64,000 nucleotides of DNA from Modestobacter sp. VKM Ac-2985 (GTDB lineage: Bacteria > Actinomycetota > Actinomycetes > Mycobacteriales > Geodermatophilaceae). Position 1 is the stretch's first letter, and each line of letters starts with the position of its first letter. Shown here one piece after another: positions 57,493-64,000 of the stretch. The position numbers and the translations under genes were made by a program. The notes below the pieces were generated by a model, which was given only the letters and a program-made list of their open reading frames with translations, did not search any database and was not told the origin of the DNA. The stretch spans positions 434,001 through 498,000 of the forward strand of contig NZ_JAPVBI010000001.1 of the NCBI RefSeq assembly GCF_026967925.1, read 5' to 3'.

Positions 57493-60357
57493 GTGCCGCC
57501 CACCAAGACCACGAAGTCAGCCCCCAGCACCGGCGACCGCGCGCCGCGCAAGCGTGCCGCCGCGGCCGGAGGCAAGCCCCTGGTCATCGTGGAGTCGCCG
57601 ACCAAGGCGAACAAGATCGCGAGCTACCTCGGCAGTGACTACGTCGTCGAGGCCAGCGTCGGCCACATCCGTGACCTCCCGCGCAACGCCGCCGACGTGC
57701 CCGCCGCGCACAAGGGCGAGTCCTGGGCCCGGCTCGGCGTCGACGTCGACAACGGCTTCGCCCCGCTGTACGTGGTCAGCCCCGACCGCAAGCAGCAGGT
57801 CACCCGGCTCAAGCAGCTGGTGAAGGAAGCGAGCGAGATCTACCTCGCCACCGACGAGGACCGCGAGGGCGAGGCCATCGCCTGGCACCTGATCGACACG
57901 CTCAAGCCCACCGTGCCCATCCGCCGGATGGTGTTCCACGAGATCACCCGCGAGGCGATCGCCCGCGCCGTGGCGAACCCGCGGGAGCTGGACACCGCCC
58001 TGGTCGACGCGCAGGAGACCCGCCGCATCCTCGACCGGCTCTACGGCTACGAGGTCTCCCCGGTGCTGTGGAAGAAGGTGCTCCCCAAGCTGTCGGCCGG
58101 CCGGGTGCAGTCGGTCGCCACCCGCATCGTCGTGGAGCGCGAGCGCGCCCGGATGCGGTTCACCGCCGCGGACTACTGGAGCCTTGACGGCGTCTTCGAG
58201 GTCGCCGAGCAGCGCACAGCGACCGACGCGGGCGAGCCGACGACCCTGCGGGCCCGGCTGGTGACCGTGGACGACAGCCGGGTCGCCACCGGCCGTGACT
58301 TCGACGCCGACACCGGCACCGTGACCAGCAACGTCGTCCACCTGGACGAGGCCGGTGCCCGCGGTCTGGCGGCACGCCTGGAGGGCCGGCCGGTCTCGGT
58401 CAGCCGGGTCGACGAGCGGGACTACACCCGCAAGCCCTACGCCCCCTTCATCACCTCCAGCCTGCAGATGGAGGCCGGCCGGAAGCTCGGCTGGTCGTCG
58501 GCCCAGGTCATGCGGGTGGCCCAGCGGCTGTACGAGAACGGCCACATCACCTACATGCGGACCGACTCGACCAACCTGTCGAACGAGGCGATCACCGCCG
58601 CCCGCCGGCAGGCCGCCGAGCTGTACGGCGACGCCTACGTGCCGGCGGAGCCGCGCCGCTACGACAAGAAGGCCAAGGGCGCCCAGGAGGCGCACGAGGC
58701 GATCCGCCCGGCGGGTGACTCCTTCCGCACCCCCGGGCAGCTGGCCGGCCAGCTCGCCCGCGACGAGTTCCGGCTCTACGAGCTGATCTGGCAGCGCACC
58801 ATCGCCTCCCAGATGGCCAACGCCGTGGGCAAGACGCTGAGCATCCGGCTCGCCGGCAGCTCCAGCACCGGCGAGGCCGTGGAGTTCACCGCCTCCGGGC
58901 GGACCATCACCTTCCCCGGTTTCCTGCGGGCCTACGTCGAGGGCAAGGACGAGGGCTCCGGCAACGACGACGAGGCCGACGACAGCGAGCGCCGGCTGCC
59001 GCGCGTCGAGCAGGGGCAGCGGCTGGACACGAGGGAGCTGGACCCCAAGGGGCACACCACCAGCCCGCCGGCGCGCTACACCGAGCCGAGCCTCACCGCC
59101 CGCCTCCAGGAACTGGAGATCGGCCGGCCCTCGACATACGCGTCGATCATGCAGACGATCCAGGACCGGGGGTACGTCTGGAAGAAGGGCTCGGCGCTGG
59201 TCCCGTCCTTCGTCGCCTTCGCCGTGGTGAACCTGCTCGAGCAGCACTTCGCCCAGCTGGTCGACTACGACTTCACCGCGTCGCTGGAACGCGAGCTCGA
59301 CGAGATCGCCGCCGGGCAGCTGGGCCGGGTCGACTGGCTCACCGAGTTCTACTTCGGTGGCGAGGGCCAGCACGCCGGTGGCATCGGTGCGTCCGGTGGG
59401 CTGAAGTCCGTCGTCGGCCAGCGGCTGGAGGAGATCGACGCGCGCGGCGTCAACTCCATCCCGCTGCGGGCGCTGGCGCCCGGCGGCGAGCCGGTGGTCG
59501 TGCGGGTCGGCCGCTACGGCCCCTACCTGCAGGCCGGCGGTGAGGACGGCGCGCGGGTGAGCATCCCCGAGGACATCGCGCCCGACGAGCTGACGACCGA
59601 GCGGGTCACCGAGCTGCTGAACGCCCCCTCCTCGGACCGGGAGCTGGGCACCGACCCGGAGTCCGGGTTCCCGGTGGCGGTGAAGGCGGGCCGCTACGGC
59701 CCCTACGTCACCACCGTGGTGCCCGAGGGCAGCAAGGAGGCCTCGCGGACGGCCAGCCTGTTCAAGACGATGACGCCGGAGACGGTCACCCTGGAGCAGG
59801 CGCTGCAGCTGCTCACCCTGCCGCGCACCATCGGCAAGGACGCCGAAGGGGCGGAGATCCAGGCGCTCAACGGCCGGTACGGGCCCTACATCAAGAAGGG
59901 CACCGACTCGCGCTCGCTGGAGAGCGAGGACGCGCTCTTCACGATCACCCTCGACGAGGCGCTGGCGATCTTCGCGCAGCCCAAGCAGCGGGGCCGGGCC
60001 GCGGCCAAGGCGCCGCTCAAGGAGCTGGGTGCCGACCCGGTCAGCCAGGGGCAGGTCACGGTGCGCGAGGGCCGCTTCGGCCCCTACGTCACCGACGGCG
60101 AGCACAACGCCAGCCTGCGCAAGGGCGACGAGGTCGAGACGATCACCTTGGAGCGCGCGGCCGAGCTGCTCGCCGACCGCCGCGAGCGGGCGCCGGTGAA
60201 GAAGAAGGCGGCCAAGAAGACCGCTGCGAAGAAGGCGCCGGCGAAGAAGGCCACCGCCAAGAAGGCCACCGCGAGGAAGACGACGGCGAAGAAGACGGCC
60301 GCCGAGCCGGCACAGGCCGCCTCCGAGGCCGAGGAGCGGGTCCCGGCCGGCAGCTGA
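57493..60357 (+). CDS. topA: DNA topoisomerase I
   Basis: 954 residues, type IA topoisomerase relaxing negative supercoils. TOPRIM domain with VIVESPTKANKIASYLG and DEDREGEAIAWHL; catalytic Tyr354 in ITYMRTDSTNLS. The C-terminal part has repeated GRYGPY modules instead of zinc fingers and ends in a Lys/Ala-rich tail (KKxAAKK type), as in other actinobacteria. GTG 57493 with AGGAG upstream. Confidence 0.97.
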   Translation: MPPTKTTKSAPSTGDRAPRKRAAAAGGKPLVIVESPTKANKIASYLGSDYVVEASVGHIRDLPRNAADVPAAHKGESWARLGVDVDNGFAPLYVVSPDRKQQVTRLKQLVKEASEIYLATDEDREGEAIAWHLIDTLKPTVPIRRMVFHEITREAIARAVANPRELDTALVDAQETRRILDRLYGYEVSPVLWKKVLPKLSAGRVQSVATRIVVERERARMRFTAADYWSLDGVFEVAEQRTATDAGEPTTLRARLVTVDDSRVATGRDFDADTGTVTSNVVHLDEAGARGLAARLEGRPVSVSRVDERDYTRKPYAPFITSSLQMEAGRKLGWSSAQVMRVAQRLYENGHITYMRTDSTNLSNEAITAARRQAAELYGDAYVPAEPRRYDKKAKGAQEAHEAIRPAGDSFRTPGQLAGQLARDEFRLYELIWQRTIASQMANAVGKTLSIRLAGSSSTGEAVEFTASGRTITFPGFLRAYVEGKDEGSGNDDEADDSERRLPRVEQGQRLDTRELDPKGHTTSPPARYTEPSLTARLQELEIGRPSTYASIMQTIQDRGYVWKKGSALVPSFVAFAVVNLLEQHFAQLVDYDFTASLERELDEIAAGQLGRVDWLTEFYFGGEGQHAGGIGASGGLKSVVGQRLEEIDARGVNSIPLRALAPGGEPVVVRVGRYGPYLQAGGEDGARVSIPEDIAPDELTTERVTELLNAPSSDRELGTDPESGFPVAVKAGRYGPYVTTVVPEGSKEASRTASLFKTMTPETVTLEQALQLLTLPRTIGKDAEGAEIQALNGRYGPYIKKGTDSRSLESEDALFTITLDEALAIFAQPKQRGRAAAKAPLKELGADPVSQGQVTVREGRFGPYVTDGEHNASLRKGDEVETITLERAAELLADRRERAPVKKKAAKKTAAKKAPAKKATAKKATARKTTAKKTAAEPAQAASEAEERVPAGS

Positions 60358-60382
60358 CGGAGCCGGACGGGCAGTTCGGAGA

Positions 60383-60679
60383 GGGGTCGGGACCGGCCTG
60401 CTCACCGACCGGCTGGTGGCCGCCGGGCACGAGGTGGTGGCCGTCGGCCTGTCCGGGGAGCTGCTGGCGCAGCTGCGCGAGCGGCTGCCCCGGGTGCGGG
60501 TGGCCAGCGGGGGAGCGGAGTCGGTCCCGCTGCATCGGCACCCGCAGCCACGTCGCGACGATGGACGGCGACCGACGGGCGGGGTCCGGGCACTGCTGTC
60601 CAGCCACCCCGACACGCGCGGCCGCACCGAACTGGAGCTGCCGTGCGCCACCCGCGCCCACCGGCTCTCCCCGCGCTGA
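60383..60679 (+). pseudogene. Decayed SAM-dependent methyltransferase
   Basis: In one frame the DNA encodes VGTGLLTDRLVAAGHEVVAV, the SAM-binding motif I region of a class I methyltransferase, then LRERLPRVRVASGGAESVPL (motif II region). After about 30 unrelated residues it continues with a typical family C-terminus (ELPCATRAHRLSPR and stop). The N-terminal start and about 100 central residues are missing, so it is a remnant with an internal deletion. Confidence 0.7.
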
Positions 60680-60977
60680 GCCCAGCACGCGAACGGGTCG
60701 GACAGCCGGGGGCGCGTGACCCGGACGAGTCGTCGACCGGACGGATTCGTCGGTCCGGACCGGTACGGTGACCTCGCCGAGGCCATGACACGGCCATGTC
60801 CCGCGGCGCTCCGGTGCCGCCACACCCCGGGGGTCCCCGATCAGCTCCGACCCGACGGGTCACCGTCCCGCGGACGACCCGTCCGCCGACCGGCCGTCTC
60901 CCGACGGCCCGCTGGCGGCCGCACCCGGCGGCGGCCTCGACGGCACCACCGGCGACGGTGTCGCCGGTCCCGCGCCC
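60680..60977. other. Region upstream of the MFS-dTMP kinase gene
   Basis: No separate gene seen. From 60789 the frame of the downstream fusion gene is already open, with a Pro/Asp/Gly-rich composition like its N-terminus, but without ATG, GTG or TTG before 60978. Promoter expected in 60680-60790; none stands out. Confidence 0.4.
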
Positions 60978-63251
60978 GTGGCCCCGGGCGACGGCCTGCC
61001 GCCCGCCGGGGTGCCGACCCCGGGGGACGCCGCGACCCCGCCACTGGCCGGGCTGACCGACGGCCTCCCGGCGGACGGACCGCAACCCTCCGGCGCCGAG
61101 GCCCCGTCCGAGGACGCAGGCCAGGACGGCGCGGACCTCGACGAGCCGGCGCACGCCGGTGCGGGCGGGGTCGGGCTGATGGCCCGCATCCGGGCGGTGC
61201 TCCGAGTCCGCGACTTCCGCAAGCTGTGGCTGTCGATGTCGCTGTCCAGCTTCGGCGACTGGCTCGGCCTGCTGGCGATCACCGCGACCGCCACCACGCT
61301 GGTCGACGGCTACATGGCCAGCAACCTGGCACTCAGCGGCGTCCTGCTCTTCCGGCTGCTGCCGGCACTCGTGCTCGGGCCGCTGGCCGGGGTCTTCGCC
61401 GACCGGTTCGACCGGCGCAAGACGATGGTGGTCACCGACCTGTTCCGGTTCGGCCTGTTCGCCTCGATCCCGGTGGTCGACAACCTGGTCTGGCTGTTCA
61501 TCGCGCAGTTCCTGATCGAGGTGGTCAGCCTCTTCTGGACCCCGGCCAAGGACGCCGCCGTCCCGAACATGCTCCGCAAGGACCAGTTGGAGCCGGCCAA
61601 CCAGTTGTCGCTGGTCACCACCTACGGGATCACCCCGGTGCTCGCCGGTGGCGTCTACGCGGTGCTGAACACCTCGGGTGGCCGGCTGAGCCAGTTGTTC
61701 CCCGGGCTGGACCAGATCGCCCTCGCCCTGTACCTGAACGCGCTGACCTTCCTGGTCGCGGCCGTCGTCATCTGGAACCTCCCCTCGATCAGCGGTCGCC
61801 GGGCCACCCGGCCCGAGGTGCCGCAGGAGAGCTTCCTCGGCTCGCTGAAGGCGGGCTTCTCCTTCGCCGGGCACACCCGCCTGGTCCGCGGGCTGATCCT
61901 CGGGATCGCCGGGGCCTTCGCCGCTGCCGGTGCGATCATCGCGACCGGGCAGTTCTACGTGAACGCCCTGGGTGGGGGGCAGGCGGCCTACGGGCTGCTG
62001 TTCGGGGCCGTCTTCGTCGGCCTCGGTCTGGGCATCGCCGTGGGCCCCAGCATCGCCCACGACCTGGCCCGGGAGCGGATCTTCGGGCTGGCCATCGTCG
62101 GCGCCGGGATCGCCGTGCTGTTCATGTCGTGGATCGCCACCTTGTGGGTGGCGCTGCTGCTGGTCGTGTTGATGGGCTTCTTCGCCGGCATCGCCTACCT
62201 GGCCGGCTTCACCCTCCTCGGCACGGAGGTCGACGACGCGATCCGCGGCCGCACGTTCGCGATCGTCCAGTCCCTCGTCCGCGCCTCGTTGATCCTCTCC
62301 CTCGCGACGGTGCCGATCGGCGTGGGCGTGATCGGTCAGAACCAGGTCGACGTCGGCGTCCTGACGCTGGCGGTCACCGGGGAGCGGGTCATGCTGTTCG
62401 TCGCCGGCCTGCTGGCCGTGGGCGTCGGCGTGGTCGCCTACCGGCAGATGGACGACGGCCGCCCGGTGCCGCTGCTGGCCGACGTGGTGACCGCACTGCG
62501 CCGGGACACCACCGCACGCCGCCGGCTGGCCCGCGGCGGGGTGTTCATCGCCTTCGAGGGCGGCGAGGGGGCGGGCAAGTCGACGCAGGTGCGCCGCCTC
62601 CAGGAGTGGCTGACGGGGGAGGGGCTGGTCGCCCGGACCACCCGTGAACCGGGTGGGACGGCGCTGGGCGGGAAGGTCCGGGCGCTGCTGCTGGACCCGG
62701 CCAGCGCCGGGCTGTCGCCGCGGGCCGAGGCGCTCATGTACGCCGCCGACCGCGCGCAGCACGTGCACGACGTCCTCCGCCCCGCACTGGACGCCGGCGA
62801 GGTGGTGATCACCGACCGGTTCGTGGACAGCTCGCTGGCCTACCAGGGCGCCGGCCGCACGATCCCGATGGACGACGTCCGCTCGATCTCCCGCTGGGCC
62901 ACCCAGGGGCTGCGGCCCGACCTCACCCTGCTGCTGGACCTGCCACCCGAGGTCGGCCTGGCCCGGGCCCGGGGGCGGGCCGCCGCCGACCGGCTGGAGT
63001 CGGAGTCGCTGGACTTCCACCAGCGGGTGCGCCGGACGTTCCTCGCCCTGGCCGAGGCCGAGCCCGACCGCTACCTGGTGCTCGACGCCCGCCGGTCGCC
63101 GGAGGAGATCGCCGCCGCCATCCGCACCCGGGTGAGCGTGCTGCTCGAGGGCCTGCCGCTGCAGCAGCTCCCGGCCGACGTGCCGGTGCCGCACAGCCGC
63201 CGCGGCAGCGACCACCTGCAGACGGGGCCGACCCCGCAGTTGCACCCCTGA
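60978..63251 (+). CDS. tmk: MFS transporter - dTMP kinase fusion
   Basis: 757 residues. After a disordered Pro/Gly/Asp-rich N-terminus (~65 residues), a complete MFS domain (about 70-500) with FADRFDRRKTMVVTD is followed by a full thymidylate kinase (about 520-757). The kinase has P-loop FEGGEGAGKST, TREPGGT, YAADRAQHV, DRFVDSSLAYQGAGR and LLDLPPEVGLARARGR. It makes dTDP for DNA synthesis and is probably tethered to the membrane. Such fusions are known in actinobacteria. Start uncertain: GTG 60978 has no ribosome site, and ATG 61179 just before the MFS part is an alternative. Confidence 0.93.
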   Translation: MAPGDGLPPAGVPTPGDAATPPLAGLTDGLPADGPQPSGAEAPSEDAGQDGADLDEPAHAGAGGVGLMARIRAVLRVRDFRKLWLSMSLSSFGDWLGLLAITATATTLVDGYMASNLALSGVLLFRLLPALVLGPLAGVFADRFDRRKTMVVTDLFRFGLFASIPVVDNLVWLFIAQFLIEVVSLFWTPAKDAAVPNMLRKDQLEPANQLSLVTTYGITPVLAGGVYAVLNTSGGRLSQLFPGLDQIALALYLNALTFLVAAVVIWNLPSISGRRATRPEVPQESFLGSLKAGFSFAGHTRLVRGLILGIAGAFAAAGAIIATGQFYVNALGGGQAAYGLLFGAVFVGLGLGIAVGPSIAHDLARERIFGLAIVGAGIAVLFMSWIATLWVALLLVVLMGFFAGIAYLAGFTLLGTEVDDAIRGRTFAIVQSLVRASLILSLATVPIGVGVIGQNQVDVGVLTLAVTGERVMLFVAGLLAVGVGVVAYRQMDDGRPVPLLADVVTALRRDTTARRRLARGGVFIAFEGGEGAGKSTQVRRLQEWLTGEGLVARTTREPGGTALGGKVRALLLDPASAGLSPRAEALMYAADRAQHVHDVLRPALDAGEVVITDRFVDSSLAYQGAGRTIPMDDVRSISRWATQGLRPDLTLLLDLPPEVGLARARGRAAADRLESESLDFHQRVRRTFLALAEAEPDRYLVLDARRSPEEIAAAIRTRVSVLLEGLPLQQLPADVPVPHSRRGSDHLQTGPTPQLHP

Positions 63252-63310
63252 AGGACCCGTCCTCCGCACCACTCGCAGGCTCGGGGTGAGCCTCTGGACG
63301 GGGCCGGCAC
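63250..63310 (+). repeat. Structured intergenic repeat (AAGGACC hairpin element), copy 2
   Basis: Shares GAAGGACCC, the core CACCACTCGC and GGGCCGG with the minus strand of 5251-5322. A 7-bp stem pairs 63256-63262 with 63296-63302, different in sequence from copy 1 but in the same place. Begins at the tmk stop codon. Confidence 0.6.
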
Positions 63311-63332
63311 CGGCTGAGGGAGGATGGGCCAC

Positions 63333-64000
63333 GTGACGGTCGGTGGGGTGTGGGCCGATGTGGTGGGGCAGCCGGCCGTGGTGGCCGAGCTGCAGGCCGC
63401 GGTGGCCCAGCCGGCGGCGATGACGCACGCCTGGCTGTTCACCGGGCCGCCCGGCTCCGGTCGATCGGTGGCCGCCCGCGCCTTCGCTGCCGCGCTGCAG
63501 TGCCCGGCCGGCGGCGACGGCACCTGCCACGCCTGCCGCACCGTGCTGGCCGGCAGTCACGCCGACGTGCACCGGGTGGTGCCCGAGGGGCTGTCCATCG
63601 GGGTCGCCGAGGTACGGCAGATCGTCCGGACCGCGGGCCGGGCGCCGTCGCAGGGGCGTTGGCAGATCGTGGTCGTCGAGGACGCCGACCGGATGACCGA
63701 GCAGGCCTCCAACACGGTGCTCAAGATGCTGGAGGAGCCACCGCCGCGGACGGTCTTCCTCCTCTGCGCGCCCTCGCTGCACCCCGACGACGTGCCGGTC
63801 ACCATCCGCTCCCGGTGCCGGGTGGTGGCCCTGCGCGCCCCGCGGATCGAGGCGGTCACCGAGGTGCTGGTCCGCCGGGACGGCATCGACCCGGCGCTGG
63901 CCGCCTGGTCGGCGGCGGCCGCCGGCGGGCACGTCGGCCGGGCCCGGCACCTCGCCCGGGACGAGTCGGCCCGGCTGGCCCGCAAGGCGGTGCTGGACAT
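63333..64000 (+). CDS. holB: DNA polymerase III subunit delta' (HolB), truncated by window edge
   Basis: Clamp-loader subunit. 222 codons are visible. P-loop FTGPPGSGRSVAARAF has Arg for Lys, as expected for the non-ATPase delta' subunit. The zinc-binding cysteines (CPAGGDGTCHAC), VVVEDADRMTEQASNTVLKM, EEPPPRTVFLL and IRSRCR match the family. GTG 63333 is chosen over ATG 63324 because AGGGAGG directly abuts the ATG. No stop before the right edge. Order topA-tmk-holB is conserved in actinobacteria. Confidence 0.94.
   Translation, partial: MTVGGVWADVVGQPAVVAELQAAVAQPAAMTHAWLFTGPPGSGRSVAARAFAAALQCPAGGDGTCHACRTVLAGSHADVHRVVPEGLSIGVAEVRQIVRTAGRAPSQGRWQIVVVEDADRMTEQASNTVLKMLEEPPPRTVFLLCAPSLHPDDVPVTIRSRCRVVALRAPRIEAVTEVLVRRDGIDPALAAWSAAAAGGHVGRARHLARDESARLARKAVLD

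Noticed and set aside
60796-61056. Plus-strand frame before the tmk fusion as a separate gene
   Set aside because: Its product is Pro/Arg-rich noise, while the neighbouring frame continues the disordered N-terminus of the fusion protein.

Overview
The window is chromosomal DNA of a very GC-rich actinobacterium. The evidence is strong third-position G/C, frequent GTG starts, dense ATGA/GTGA stop-start overlaps, and a tad/ssd - helicase - topA - holB neighbourhood that is also seen around Rv3644c-Rv3661 of Mycobacterium tuberculosis. Gene content and style suggest Geodermatophilaceae or a relative; that assignment is inference.

Layout. (1) 1-7271: a MocR-type regulator cut by the left edge, peptide deformylase, and the first cobalamin block (cbiB, cobL, cobM, cbiD, cobK). 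(2) 7234-13580: a small membrane protein, a HAD phosphatase, a conserved hypothetical, a coupled pair of dynamin-like GTPases and an MFS transporter. (3) 13636-16981: second cobalamin block (cobG, cobH and a cobI-cobJ fusion). (4) 17047-21444: DUF4383 protein, TPR protein, universal stress protein with a sodium:alanine symporter, FKBP lipoprotein and a VanZ-like protein. (5) 21455-32889: a hydroxamate siderophore locus. A fully overlapping desA-desB-desC-desD operon is extended by a penicillin-acylase-like hydrolase and a second acyltransferase; it faces a ferric-siderophore reductase and two MFS transporters across an IdeR/DmdR-type iron box. (6) 32900-40082: a cobalamin riboswitch with cobN, a BNR-repeat protein coupled to a MoaD/ThiS-like protein, and the late cobalamin genes cobS, cobU and a cobC-like phosphatase. 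(7) 40184-48786: cupin, degenerate Fic-like protein, aldo/keto reductase, HAD-IB phosphatase, and a tad (Flp pilus) operon. (8) 48435-50346: a low-GC insert with small Cys-rich proteins, flanked by two copies of the helicase 3' end. (9) 50348-64000: MrfA-like helicase, H+-pyrophosphatase, a putative type VII substrate/hydrolase pair, topA, a decayed methyltransferase, an MFS-dTMP kinase fusion, and holB running off the right edge.

How they fit together. The three cobalamin blocks cover most ring methylations, ring contraction, cobalt insertion (CobN), aminopropanol attachment (CbiB) and nucleotide-loop assembly (CobU/CobS). CobG and CobN belong to the aerobic route and CbiD to the anaerobic one, so the pathway looks mixed. 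The siderophore genes supply synthesis, probable export, uptake and iron release under one iron-responsive control region.

The most interesting non-coding signals are: a TCCACA-N13-TCCACA motif with exact spacing in three intergenic regions; two families of dispersed hairpins, one with covarying stems; a riboswitch whose aptamer-closing strand can instead pair next to the cobN start codon; and a perfect CRP-type site between the helicase and hppA genes.
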